Shown: piece after piece, positions 1-7,997 of the stretch
Layout: the number at the start of each line of letters is the position of its first letter
How positions within the stretch are numbered: the first letter of the stretch is position 1
Notes under the pieces: model-generated
The model's database searches: none
What the model saw: only the letters and a program-made list of their open reading frames with translations
What the model was told of the DNA's origin: nothing
Origin: Roseiflexus sp034432635
GTDB lineage: Bacteria > Chloroflexota > Chloroflexia > Chloroflexales > Roseiflexaceae
Assembly (NCBI GenBank): GCA_034432635.1
Contig: DAOUBK010000072.1
Span: forward strand, 1 to 64,000
Direction of reading: 5' to 3'
Length of the DNA: 64,000 nt
Position numbers and translations under genes: made by a program

Positions 1-31
1 ACTGCTATTGTATGCTGAGAACTGCGATGTG

Positions 32-47
32 CCGAAATAAATTTCGG
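32..47. repeat. Short inverted repeat in left-end intergenic sequence
   Basis: A perfect 7-bp inverted repeat (CCGAAAT, 2-nt centre, ATTTCGG) lies in the 141-bp stretch before the first gene stop codon. It could be a small operator or chance. I see no gene in positions 1 to 141. Confidence 0.3.
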
Positions 48-141
48 TGTACTGCTCTCGTGCGTGCTCTACGGCTCAGCGGTAAGACCACATTTTTGCA
101 GGAGATGCTACGCTACTCCTTCGTTGCTGCCCGCAGTAGGT

Positions 142-867
142 TCAGGAGACCGAATCGTCTGCTTCCTGCGCGTGCGCAACGAAACGAATGATGCCGGTAC
201 CGCAGACCAGACAGACGCCACGGGCGATGCGGCGTCCGCTGGCATTGGTGGTAAATGTCACCTGCTGCATTGGGTAGTGTTCACGACAGCGTGCGCACCA
301 TCCGATCAGTTCATTGTTGCAAATCGCCTGCGTCCCTACGTCCGCATCGTCTGACACCACAACCGATTCGGATTGCGTCACCTCTTCGCCTTGCCCGGTT
401 GTTCCAGGTGGTGCCGCCGCCTCCGGCGATGCAGGCGCAGCGGGAGATACGGGAGGCACCGCTTCGGCAGATGCAGCCTGCGCCGCCTCTCCCCCTTCTC
501 CGGGTGTTCCGGGTGACGCCGCCTCCCGCGACTCAGGCGCGCCGGGCACGGTGGGCAACGGCGGTGGCATAGGAACAGGTGCCGCTGCAGGCGGCATCGG
601 CGGCGGAGCAGCAGTCGTGGAGGCTGCACGGCGCGCTGCAATCAGCGCATCCCGTCGCCGGGTGACTTCCCGCCAGATCAACCACAGGACTACAACAATT
701 GCCGTCAGGCGCAGCAGACGTCCGATGGGCGAGAGCCGACGGGAAGAAGCACGTGGCCGGGTTGACACCCGCGTGCGTGCAGGTAGGGTGCGTCGCCGCC
801 GGCTGCGCCAGACCTCGCGCGCGATCAGCATGGCAATGTCGATCAGCAAACCAGGAGGAACAGGCAT
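142..867 (-). CDS. Membrane-anchored protein with C-terminal DUF5679-like zinc finger
   Basis: The protein has 241 residues. The N-terminal ~45 residues are very Arg-rich, one membrane segment lies at about 51-66, a Pro/Ala/Glu-rich linker spans about 85-170, and a small C-terminal domain carries two Cys-x2-Cys pairs (C191/C194 and C219/C222). The spacing and the GVC-LVCGTG-I-RF pattern resemble the treble-clef-like DUF5679 domain, whose function is unknown; zinc binding is inferred. The ATG is preceded by an AAAGGTGA ribosome site. It starts only 19 bp after the endonuclease IV stop codon, so the two are probably co-transcribed. The low-complexity linker makes distant homology unreliable. 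Confidence 0.7.
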   Translation of the reverse strand: MPVPPGLLIDIAMLIAREVWRSRRRRTLPARTRVSTRPRASSRRLSPIGRLLRLTAIVVVLWLIWREVTRRRDALIAARRAASTTAAPPPMPPAAAPVPMPPPLPTVPGAPESREAASPGTPGEGGEAAQAASAEAVPPVSPAAPASPEAAAPPGTTGQGEEVTQSESVVVSDDADVGTQAICNNELIGWCARCREHYPMQQVTFTTNASGRRIARGVCLVCGTGIIRFVAHAQEADDSVS

Positions 868-886
868 AGCGCATCACCTTTTGTCG

Positions 887-1756
887 TCAGTCTTCCGACA
901 CCCTATCGCACAGACTGCGCAGTGTCGCCAGATTGCGCACATCATCGGCAAGATCGTCCCCTTTGGGTGTTTCCAGCACCATCGGCAGATCGGCAAAGCG
1001 TTCGTCATTCACCAGCGCGCGAAACCCTTCCAGCCCGATACACCCTTTCCCAATATGGGTGTGGCGATCGACCCGGCTGCCCAACTCTTTCTGCGAGTCG
1101 TTGAGGTGGAAGGCTTTGACGCGCGCGATGCCGATCACGCGGTCGAGTTCTTCGATGGTCGCCGCAAAGGCTTCAGGCGTGCGAATATCGTACCCGGCGG
1201 CAAAAATGTGGCAGGTATCAACGCACACGCCGAGACGCTCCGGGTAGCGTGAGTATTCGATGATGCGCGCCAGTTCCTCGAACCGCCGCCCCAGACTGCT
1301 CCCCTGCCCAGCGGTTGTTTCCAGCAGTACGATTACATCAGGCCCAACACCGGTCTCGAACACCAGGTCGAGCGCGGTAGCAACGCGGCGCAATCCGGCA
1401 TCTTCGCCAGAACCGACATGCGCGCCAGGGTGGGTAACCAGGTAGGGAATGCCAAGTAGAGCGCAGCGTTCCAGTTCTTCGCAAAATGCTGCGAGCGATT
1501 TGTGCCACAACTCGTCGCCCGGCGCTGCCAGGTTGATCAAATACGAATCGTGAACCATGACCACCGGAACGCCTTCGGTGACCTGCGCTTCCTTGAAGCG
1601 CACAATTTCCTCGTCGGTCAGCGGTCTGGCGCGCCATTGCTGCTGGTTCTTGCTGAATATCTGAACGACATCGCACCCTGCACGACGTCCACGTTCGCAC
1701 GCAGTGTATAACCCACCGCTGATTGACATGTGCGCACCGAAGCGTCGCTGTCCCAT
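887..1756 (-). CDS. nfo: Deoxyribonuclease IV (endonuclease IV, AP endonuclease)
   Basis: This 289-residue TIM-barrel AP endonuclease cleaves DNA 5' to abasic sites in base-excision repair, using a tri-metal zinc centre. The N terminus GAHMSISGG and the motifs VQIFSKNQ, VTHPGAHVGSG, LLETTAGQG, VCVDTCHIFAAGYD, AFHLNDS and HTHIGKG follow the family from end to end. The ATG at 1756 is chosen because GAGG lies just upstream and family members begin at this point; the frame stays open 45 codons further upstream, but that stretch has no family similarity. The DUF5679-like gene follows 19 bp downstream. Confidence 0.95.
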   Translation of the reverse strand: MGQRRFGAHMSISGGLYTACERGRRAGCDVVQIFSKNQQQWRARPLTDEEIVRFKEAQVTEGVPVVMVHDSYLINLAAPGDELWHKSLAAFCEELERCALLGIPYLVTHPGAHVGSGEDAGLRRVATALDLVFETGVGPDVIVLLETTAGQGSSLGRRFEELARIIEYSRYPERLGVCVDTCHIFAAGYDIRTPEAFAATIEELDRVIGIARVKAFHLNDSQKELGSRVDRHTHIGKGCIGLEGFRALVNDERFADLPMVLETPKGDDLADDVRNLATLRSLCDRVSED

Positions 1757-2036
1757 GGTTTCCTCAATCGTACCGGGCAGGCCTGCCAACGGGTTCTGTT
1801 CAAGTCGGTGGGTTGCTGCGTAAACCCAGTCGCTCAGAGGGATCACGCGCCTGACTCTACCACGCGAGCACAAGCCCCCGTCGCACGCCATTCCTCAGCA
1901 GCATGCCACGCTCTATCTTGGAGAAGCGACTCACTGCCCTGACGGTATACTTCCGGCTTCACCGCGCAACTTCTTCTCATTATAAGACAAACCTAAGACA
2001 ACGCCGCGACTACCTGCCGGAGCGCCGCAGGGCGCA

Positions 2037-3458
2037 CTATTGGGGTGTCTGTTCTAGTATCTCTACCGGTTTGTGTCCAGGCGCGCGAGGAAGGAAGAGC
2101 ACAACGGTTGTGCCGACGCCTACAGTACTTTCGACCAAGATACGTCCTTCCATTGCTTCCACCAATCCCTTTGCAATCGAAAGACCCAACCCGGCATTAC
2201 TGTTCTCCCGACCACGCACATAATCGGCCCGGTAGAAGCGCTCGAAGATGTGTGGTAGATGTTCTGGAGCAATCCCGCTACCAGTGTCGGTGACTCGAAT
2301 CTGCACCATCCGATCCAGCATTCTTGCCGCCAGCGTGATCCGCCCGCCGGGAGGCGTGTAGCGCAGCGCGTTATCCAGCACGATCAGCAGCACCTGTTGC
2401 AAACGCTCGGTGTCCGCCTGAACCAGACCGCCGACATCCGTCAGTTCGACCGTCACGCCGCGCTGTTCCCCCAAACGCGCGACCTGGCGCTGAATACTGG
2501 AGAGCAGGGTGTTCAGATCAACCGTTTCCTTGGTCAACGTTAGTTGTCCGCTATCGAGACGGGTGAGGGTCAACAGGTCATCAACCAGGCGGCGCATATG
2601 GTCACTTTCTGCCAGCACATCGTGCAACAACACACGTTGATCGCTCTCGTCTGGCGGCAGATCACGCAGCGCGACTTCGGTGCTGGCGCGAATGAGGGTC
2701 AGAGGAGCACGAAGTTCATGACTCGCGCTGGCGATGAAGCGTTGCTGCCGCTCCCATGCGTCCTGTGCTGGGCGCAACGCCCGACCTGCCAACCACCAGC
2801 TGGTCACACCAACCAGCGCCATGCTGAATGTTCCCAGCGCAATTAACCCGACCAGCAACTGCTTCAACACCTGGTCCTGATCGCTCAGTTCGCGCACCAG
2901 TTGCAGCGCTGCCGGTCCGTCAAATCGTGTCAGGCGATAAGTCAGCAACCGCGCCCGACTTCCATCGTCCAGCGTGATTGTACGCAGGTCGCTGCCGTGC
3001 ACCAGTGCTGCCTGGAAGGACTCCTGGTGAGGGGTCAGTGGCTGATCAAGGTTATTGGGATTAAACAGCAATCGCCCCGATGCGTTCAGTGGCAGGACGG
3101 CAATGGCTAATAGTTCCGCGGCATCGACCGGCGTCGTCAACGAGCGAGGAGGTTCTCTGTCTTCTTCGGTCTCTTCACGCTCCTGCCGCGCTCTGGTTGG
3201 CTCAGGTGGAGCAAAGGGGTTCGCAATCGCTTCATGCCGGATGATCGACCAGTCGCGATCGGCATACTCGAGGTCGGGCGGCAGTGGTGTGCCAAGCGCA
3301 TGAAATTCGTGCGCCATTTTGTGGCGAAGTGCCAGATCGGTCACATTATCGAAATAACGCGCCACCAGCAGGTAGGTGCCACCACCAATCAGCAGAACCA
3401 CCCCCAGTGCTGCCAGCGCATAAAGCAACGACAGGCGCAGTCGTAACCCCCTAAACAC
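2037..3458 (-). CDS. Two-component sensor histidine kinase
   Basis: The protein has 473 residues. Transmembrane segments lie at about 11-33 and 202-224, with a ~165-residue extracytoplasmic sensor between them that contains an acidic/Arg-rich patch near 85-108. HisKA follows, with phospho-acceptor H247 in SASHELRAPL. The ATPase domain has the N box DNALRYTPPGG and glycine boxes DTGSGIAPEHL and NAGLGLSIAKGLVEAM. The GTG start overlaps the end of the response regulator gene by 8 bp, so the two are translationally coupled. The regulated target is probably the divergent PepSY/ApbE/haem operon, because a repeat-built operator lies between them. The stimulus cannot be read from the sequence. Confidence 0.93.
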   Translation of the reverse strand: MFRGLRLRLSLLYALAALGVVLLIGGGTYLLVARYFDNVTDLALRHKMAHEFHALGTPLPPDLEYADRDWSIIRHEAIANPFAPPEPTRARQEREETEEDREPPRSLTTPVDAAELLAIAVLPLNASGRLLFNPNNLDQPLTPHQESFQAALVHGSDLRTITLDDGSRARLLTYRLTRFDGPAALQLVRELSDQDQVLKQLLVGLIALGTFSMALVGVTSWWLAGRALRPAQDAWERQQRFIASASHELRAPLTLIRASTEVALRDLPPDESDQRVLLHDVLAESDHMRRLVDDLLTLTRLDSGQLTLTKETVDLNTLLSSIQRQVARLGEQRGVTVELTDVGGLVQADTERLQQVLLIVLDNALRYTPPGGRITLAARMLDRMVQIRVTDTGSGIAPEHLPHIFERFYRADYVRGRENSNAGLGLSIAKGLVEAMEGRILVESTVGVGTTVVLFLPRAPGHKPVEILEQTPQ

Positions 3459-4134
3459 GGCTCGCCTCCAGTCGGTACCCTACACCGCGTAAGGTTACAA
3501 TTGGATCGCGCTCGCCTGACGCATTCAGTTTGCGGCGTAGATAGGCAATGTACACATCGACCATCTGCGGCTGCACGTCGTGATCATAAGACCAGACATA
3601 ATCGAGAATCTGCTGACGGGAAAGCGCCTGCCCAACGTTACGCATGAGGTATTCGAGCAGGTTCCACTCAGTCGGCGTCAGGTCGAGCGGTCGCGTACCG
3701 CGTCGCGCAGTGTGATGGCGCAGATCGAGCACCAGATTGCCAACCCGCAGTTCGTTACCGTCGTCTGGTTGGAGCGAGAAACGGCGCCCCAGCGCCCGCA
3801 CCCGCGCCAGCAATTCTTCAAACGCGAACGGCTTCACCAGATAGTCGTCGGCGCCGCTGTCAAAGCCGATGATCTTGTCTTCGACCTGACCGCGCGCCGT
3901 GAGCAGGAGCAGCGCCATGGGCAGGCGCGCTGCGCGCACAGCGCGACAGATCGATAGACCGTCGCGCCCCGGTAGCATCCAGTCGATAATTGCCACCTCG
4001 TACACGCCGCGTAACGCATACTCCAGCCCGGTATCGCCATCGTGCACCACATCGGCCTGATAATGCTCGTCGCGTAGTACCCGTGCAATCAGCCGCGCCA
4101 GACGTTGATCATCTTCTACCAGTAAAACTTTCAT
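3451..4134 (-). CDS. OmpR/PhoB-family response regulator
   Basis: The product has 227 residues: a receiver domain with the acidic pocket VEDD, phospho-acceptor Asp in IIDWMLPGRDG (about residue 51) and the switch Lys in YLVKPF, then a winged-helix DNA-binding domain (about 130-225) with DLTPTEWNLLEYLMRN and VDVYIAYLRRKL. The ATG at 4134 is preferred over a GTG one codon upstream because GAGGTG lies 6-9 bases ahead of it. The histidine kinase follows with an 8-bp overlap. The regulator's own promoter region contains paired GATTGGAA repeats, consistent with autoregulation plus control of the divergent operon. Confidence 0.95.
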   Translation of the reverse strand: MKVLLVEDDQRLARLIARVLRDEHYQADVVHDGDTGLEYALRGVYEVAIIDWMLPGRDGLSICRAVRAARLPMALLLLTARGQVEDKIIGFDSGADDYLVKPFAFEELLARVRALGRRFSLQPDDGNELRVGNLVLDLRHHTARRGTRPLDLTPTEWNLLEYLMRNVGQALSRQQILDYVWSYDHDVQPQMVDVYIAYLRRKLNASGERDPIVTLRGVGYRLEASRV

Positions 4135-4170
4135 CACAGCACCTCAATGGCACACAGCATAGCGCAGAAA

Positions 4171-4222
4171 GATTGGAAAAAGATTGGAATGTTCACCGGT
4201 GATTTCCAAGATTCTTCCAATC
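4171..4222. promoter_or_regulatory. Probable operator of the OmpR-type regulator between divergent genes
   Basis: GATTGGAA occurs at 4171 and 4182, and the inverted counterparts TTCCAAGA and TTCCAATC at 4204 and 4215. Each pair has an 11-bp period (one helical turn), the classic geometry of OmpR/PhoB half-site pairs, and the two pairs face each other around the palindrome TCACCGGTGA (4193-4202). A TATAAC -10 at 4232-4237 for the PepSY gene has no good -35, so the operator sits where an activator would. Binding is inferred. Confidence 0.7.
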
Positions 4223-4301
4223 GAGCCGCAGTATAACACTGCTGGACGACAGTACGGCGTTGTTCAAGGCAAACGAGCATATTGCATCGGGAGAACAGGA
4301 A

Positions 4302-5135
4302 ATGAAACAGCATACGCTTTTGGGAATTGCTGCGGCAATGACCGCGTTTATTCTGGTGGTGCTCGGCGCACTTGTCGGGCAGGTGTCGCAGACCAATGCG
4401 CCGGTTACTACCGATACGGTCGTTGTTCCAACCGAAACCCCGGTTAGCGCACCGGTTGCGCTAGACCCCACAGTGGAAGCGCTGATCCGCGAGCGTGAGG
4501 CAGCATACCGGCAGGCGCTGGAAGAAGCGAATCGCCAACTCGCAGAAGCGAACCGGCGGATAGAAGCGGCAAATCGCCAGATCAGGCAACAGACGGCACA
4601 GCAGCAATCTGCGCCAGCAGTACAGAACCTGGCGCCAGCGCAGAACGCTGCATTGACGTCACCGGTATATCCGATCTCACCAGAACAGGCGCAGACAGTT
4701 GCGCTGAACCTTGCAAACGGTGCGACGCTGACGAAACCGGCAGAATTGGTGCTGTATCAGGGGACACCGGCATACGAGGTGATCTTTGATTGGGGCGCGG
4801 TGTACATCGATGCGCAGAGCGGAGCGGTGCTCGCCAACACGCTGGTGCAACCACAACCACAGCCGGTAGCGCAAACGGGGATTACATCCGACCAGGCGGC
4901 ACAGGTTGCCATTGCGTATCGCGGCGGCGGAGCGATCAAAGAGGTCGAGTTCGAGCGCGAACGTGGCTTTGATGTGTATGAGGTGAAGTTCACCGACGGC
5001 GCAAAAGTCTATGTTGCGGCTTCGGATGGTGCGGTTGTCTATGCTCGCTTGGACAAGGCAAAAAATAATAAAGATGACGACGACCATAAAGATGACGACC
5101 GCAACAAGGATGACGACAAGCGCGATGATGATTGA
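4302..5135 (+). CDS. Membrane-anchored PepSY-domain protein with acidic tail
   Basis: The protein has 277 residues: one N-terminal membrane segment (about 5-24), a coiled-coil stretch of EANRQLAEANRR-type heptads (about 65-100), then two PepSY-like units (about 124-180 and 192-245). Each unit begins with ISPEQA or ITSDQA and ends in a DAQSGAV or ASDGAV turn. The last ~25 residues are almost only Lys, Asp, Asn and His, a possible cation-binding tail. The ATG at 4302 follows a GGGAGAACAGGA ribosome site. It leads a run of genes for flavin transfer and haem redox proteins and lies opposite a two-component system. PepSY domains often accompany such pairs, but the exact role is unknown. Confidence 0.8.
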   Translation: MKQHTLLGIAAAMTAFILVVLGALVGQVSQTNAPVTTDTVVVPTETPVSAPVALDPTVEALIREREAAYRQALEEANRQLAEANRRIEAANRQIRQQTAQQQSAPAVQNLAPAQNAALTSPVYPISPEQAQTVALNLANGATLTKPAELVLYQGTPAYEVIFDWGAVYIDAQSGAVLANTLVQPQPQPVAQTGITSDQAAQVAIAYRGGGAIKEVEFERERGFDVYEVKFTDGAKVYVAASDGAVVYARLDKAKNNKDDDDHKDDDRNKDDDKRDDD

Positions 5136-5179
5136 TGAGCACCATCTCAGGTGCATCCAGAAGATGACAGGAGCAAACC

Positions 5180-5629
5180 ATGGCACAACGCAGCCTTCCA
5201 TCACGCACACCCGCACAAACGATCAAATTGTTCATCAGCACGACATCGGTAGTCGTAACACTGGCAGGTTGGGCTTTGCTGGCAGGCCAGAACCGGACGG
5301 CTGCCGTCCAGAGCGATCCGTTGTTGACCACTCTGCCAGTGGAAACGGTACAACCGACGATCACAGCACCGCCGCCCGCCTGGTTGATGTCCTCGCCGCC
5401 CATCCCGACGCTGCAACCGCTGATCGCAGTTGTGCAACCACCGGCGCCGCCTGCGCCTGAAGCGGTCGTCGTCAACCCGGCGCCGCCCGCGCCTGAAGCG
5501 GTCGTCGTCAACCCGGCGCCGCCGGTAAGTGTCAATCCTCTGGTGCTGCGTGAAGTCAATGCACCGGTGATCGTGAGCCAGCCGCAACAACGTCCGGTTC
5601 CAGTGGTCACAACCCGCTCATCACGCTAG
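5180..5629 (+). CDS. Small membrane-anchored proline-rich protein
   Basis: This 149-residue protein has one membrane segment at about 18-37 and then a Pro/Val/Ala-rich, probably extended domain with no recognisable fold. It contains a tandem 12-residue repeat, PAPPAPEAVVVN, encoded by two 36-bp units at 5441-5512 and a partial third. An AGGAGC site precedes the ATG. It sits 44 bp after the PepSY gene and 11 bp before apbE, so it belongs to the same operon. A spacer or scaffold role outside the membrane is a guess; I do not recognise a family. Confidence 0.7.
   Translation: MAQRSLPSRTPAQTIKLFISTTSVVVTLAGWALLAGQNRTAAVQSDPLLTTLPVETVQPTITAPPPAWLMSSPPIPTLQPLIAVVQPPAPPAPEAVVVNPAPPAPEAVVVNPAPPVSVNPLVLREVNAPVIVSQPQQRPVPVVTTRSSR
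5441..5535 (+). repeat. Tandem 36-bp in-frame repeat
   Basis: Two near-identical 36-bp units (5441-5476 and 5477-5512) and a truncated third encode the PAPPAPEAVVVN repeats of the proline-rich protein. They differ by a single base over most of their length, so the expansion looks recent. Confidence 0.85.
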
Positions 5630-5640
5630 AGGAGTTCACC

Positions 5641-6591
5641 ATGCAATCGATCGCCTTTCGTGCTATGGGATGTCAGATGCACGCTTTTCTCAACAGCGAG
5701 GCGGATGACGCAGCTGCCCTGCTCCAATCTGTCCCCGACTGGTTTGCCGAATGGGAGCGCATCCTGAGTCGCTTCCGCGCCGACAGCGAGTTGTCAGCGC
5801 TCAACGGGCAGGCAGGCGCAGGATGGGTGTGCGTCAGTCCAACGCTGTGGGCGGTTGTGAACGAGGCGCTGGTCGCCGCGCGTATGAGCGATGGTCTGGT
5901 CACCCCGGCTGTACTCCCGGTCATGGAGATGGTCGGCTACGACCGCGACTTCACGCAGGTGAAGAATGGCGTGGCGGTTGCTGATCCGGTTGCCGTCGCG
6001 CCCCCCGGCGACTGGCGCGCGGTACGACTCGATCCTGTGCGACGGGCGGTTATGCTGCCGCCGGGGATGCGTCTCGATCTGGGGGGTATTGCCAAGGGGT
6101 GGGCGGCTGAGCAGGCAGCGCGACGACTGGCACGGTACGGACCGGCACTGGTTGATGCTGGCGGCGATATTGCGGTGCACGGCGTGCGTGTCGGCGGCGA
6201 GCCATGGACGATTGGGGTCGATGATCCGTTGCGCCCTGGCGAACCTCTCACCATCCTGTTACTGACCGGCGGCGGTGTTGCGACTTCGGGACGCGATGTG
6301 CGCTACTGGCGCCAGGGAGATGTCGAGCGTCACCATATCATCGATCCGCGCCTCGGCGCACCGGCGCAGACTGACGTTCTTTCCGCGACCGTGGTTGCGC
6401 CCTCGCTGCGCGAAGCGGAAGTCGCCGCGAAAGTGGTTATGATCCTGGGGAGCCAGGCGGGGATGCAGTGGCTGAACACCCGTCCATCGCTCGCCGGTCT
6501 GCTTGTAACGGAAACAAGGGATATGCTATACACGTCAACGCTCGACCGGTATCGCTGGCGCGAGCGAGTTCTGGAGGGTTCGCATGAGTGA
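5641..6591 (+). CDS. apbE: ApbE-family FAD:protein FMN transferase
   Basis: This 316-residue enzyme class transfers FMN from FAD to a Ser/Thr of a target protein in a Mg-dependent reaction. Family features are visible: the N-terminal MGCQMHAFL, a WERILSRFRADSELSALN segment, the nucleotide-binding LDLGGIAKGWAAEQAARRL, DAGGDIAVHG, and the C-terminal HHIIDPRLGAPA. The ATG follows GAGGAG, and the gene overlaps the next one by 8 bp. No lipobox or signal peptide is seen, so it probably works in the cytoplasm or its export is not obvious. Its flavin acceptor is not evident among the neighbours. Confidence 0.93.
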   Translation: MQSIAFRAMGCQMHAFLNSEADDAAALLQSVPDWFAEWERILSRFRADSELSALNGQAGAGWVCVSPTLWAVVNEALVAARMSDGLVTPAVLPVMEMVGYDRDFTQVKNGVAVADPVAVAPPGDWRAVRLDPVRRAVMLPPGMRLDLGGIAKGWAAEQAARRLARYGPALVDAGGDIAVHGVRVGGEPWTIGVDDPLRPGEPLTILLLTGGGVATSGRDVRYWRQGDVERHHIIDPRLGAPAQTDVLSATVVAPSLREAEVAAKVVMILGSQAGMQWLNTRPSLAGLLVTETRDMLYTSTLDRYRWRERVLEGSHE

Positions 6592-7429
6592 CGAAAAAAC
6601 AGCTCGCCTGGCTGCCATCCGTGCTGCCAATGCGTCCAGGCGCGCGGCAACCGCTCCATCTCCATCGGCTGCCGCACCGATCGCATCGGAAACGCCGGGT
6701 GCTGCACGCAAGCCCGCGCCTGCACCGGCAGGATCGCGCTCTGGAAATGAAACATATGAGGATATGCCACCCGCGATGGCATTACAGACCCTGATCGGTC
6801 TGTTGCTGGCAGCGGCGCTGGGTGCGGGTGTAGCAGTTTTCGCGCTGCCCGTGTGGTTGCCCGGTTTGAGTGAATCGCTACTGGGAGCGGAACCGAAAGC
6901 CTACTGGTATCTCTCGCGCAGCAGCGCGTTGGTTGCATACATCCTGCTATGGCTTTCGATGGTATTCGGTCTGTTGCTGACGAACAAACTGGCGCGGGTC
7001 TGGCCCGGCGGTCCGACTGCATTCGATCTGCACCAGCACGCCAGTTTACTCGGTCTCGCGTTTGCTCTGTTCCACGCGCTGATCCTGCTCGGCGACCGCT
7101 ACATTCAGACAACGCTATTCCAGATACTCGTGCCGTTCCAGTACAGCGGTTATGAGCCGCTCTGGGTGGGTCTGGGTCAGGCAGCATTCTATGGACTGGC
7201 GGTTGTCGGGTTGAGTTTCTATGTCAAAGATCGCATCGGGCGACGCGCCTGGCGTCTGATCCATTTTCTCAGTTTTGTCGTCTTCGTGCTGGCGCTGATG
7301 CACGGCATCTGGAGCGGAAGCGATAGCGCGAGCGATCTAGTGCAAGCGATCTACTGGGGAAGTGGCGGGAGCGTACTGTTTTTGACTGTCTACCGCATCC
7401 TGGTGGCGCGAGCGAAGGTTGAACGTTGA
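6584..7429 (+). CDS. Ferric-reductase-like transmembrane haem protein
   Basis: The protein has 281 residues. A ~60-residue Ala/Pro-rich cytosolic N terminus is followed by about six membrane segments between 67 and 275. Candidate haem ligands are H150/H152 and H164 in one helix pair and H227 and H240 in another, the paired-His pattern of ferric-reductase/YedZ (MsrQ)-type b-haem proteins. No flavin or NAD(P)H domain is fused, so electrons must come from a separate partner. It overlaps apbE by 8 bp and is followed by a c-type haem protein, which suggests a membrane electron relay. The specific substrate is unknown. Confidence 0.85.
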   Translation: MSDEKTARLAAIRAANASRRAATAPSPSAAAPIASETPGAARKPAPAPAGSRSGNETYEDMPPAMALQTLIGLLLAAALGAGVAVFALPVWLPGLSESLLGAEPKAYWYLSRSSALVAYILLWLSMVFGLLLTNKLARVWPGGPTAFDLHQHASLLGLAFALFHALILLGDRYIQTTLFQILVPFQYSGYEPLWVGLGQAAFYGLAVVGLSFYVKDRIGRRAWRLIHFLSFVVFVLALMHGIWSGSDSASDLVQAIYWGSGGSVLFLTVYRILVARAKVER

Positions 7430-7499
7430 GGATTACGGTGGATGTGCCTGCATGGGCGTTGGGAAGCACCCGCGTTCAAAAAGCGAAAGGAGCACGCAG

Positions 7500-7997
7500 A
7501 TGACCACCCATGTACAGCAACGTCGGGTCATCCACGCAGGCGGCGCGCGACGCATCGCTGCCATAGTTCTGGCAGGCTTCATGGGGGTGCTGCTGCTTAT
7601 CCAGTTCATCCCGTATGGCCGCGACCACACAAATCCGCCGGTTATCGCCGAACCGGCGTGGGACAGTCCGCAGACACGCGCGCTCTTCTTCCGTGCCTGC
7701 GCCGACTGTCATAGCAACGAAACGAAATGGCCCTGGTACAGCTCGATTGCGCCTGCCTCGTGGCTGATCACCCAGGATGTGATGCACGGACGCGCCGAAT
7801 TCAACATTTCTGAATGGGGGCGACCGGACAACGAGGGCGACGAGGCTGCCGAAACCGTTCAGAATGGCGACATGCCGCCCTGGTTCTACCTGCTGCTCCA
7901 TCCTGAAGCCAGCCTGTCGCCTGTCGAGCGGCAGCAGTTGATCGACGGTCTGCTGGCGACCTTCGGCGGTGAACTGGAAGGCGGGGACGATGATTGA
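7500..7997 (+). CDS. Membrane-anchored haem-binding (Haem_bd-type) cytochrome
   Basis: The protein has 165 residues. A single membrane anchor at about 18-38 precedes a domain with the c-type haem motif CADCH and the downstream NGDMPPWFYLLLHPEA segment, whose Met is a likely sixth ligand. This layout matches the Haem_bd family. The ATG at 7500 has AAAGGAG upstream; an alternative frame extension to 7419 runs into the reductase gene and lacks a ribosome site. As the last gene of the PepSY-ApbE-reductase run, it probably passes electrons outside the membrane. Confidence 0.85.
   Translation: MTTHVQQRRVIHAGGARRIAAIVLAGFMGVLLLIQFIPYGRDHTNPPVIAEPAWDSPQTRALFFRACADCHSNETKWPWYSSIAPASWLITQDVMHGRAEFNISEWGRPDNEGDEAAETVQNGDMPPWFYLLLHPEASLSPVERQQLIDGLLATFGGELEGGDDD

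Noticed and set aside
314..1252. Plus-strand 312-codon frame opposite the DUF5679-like and endonuclease IV genes
   Set aside because: Low-complexity Ala/Gly/Arg translation mirrors the minus-strand genes; no ribosome site or family motif. The endonuclease motifs on the other strand are decisive.
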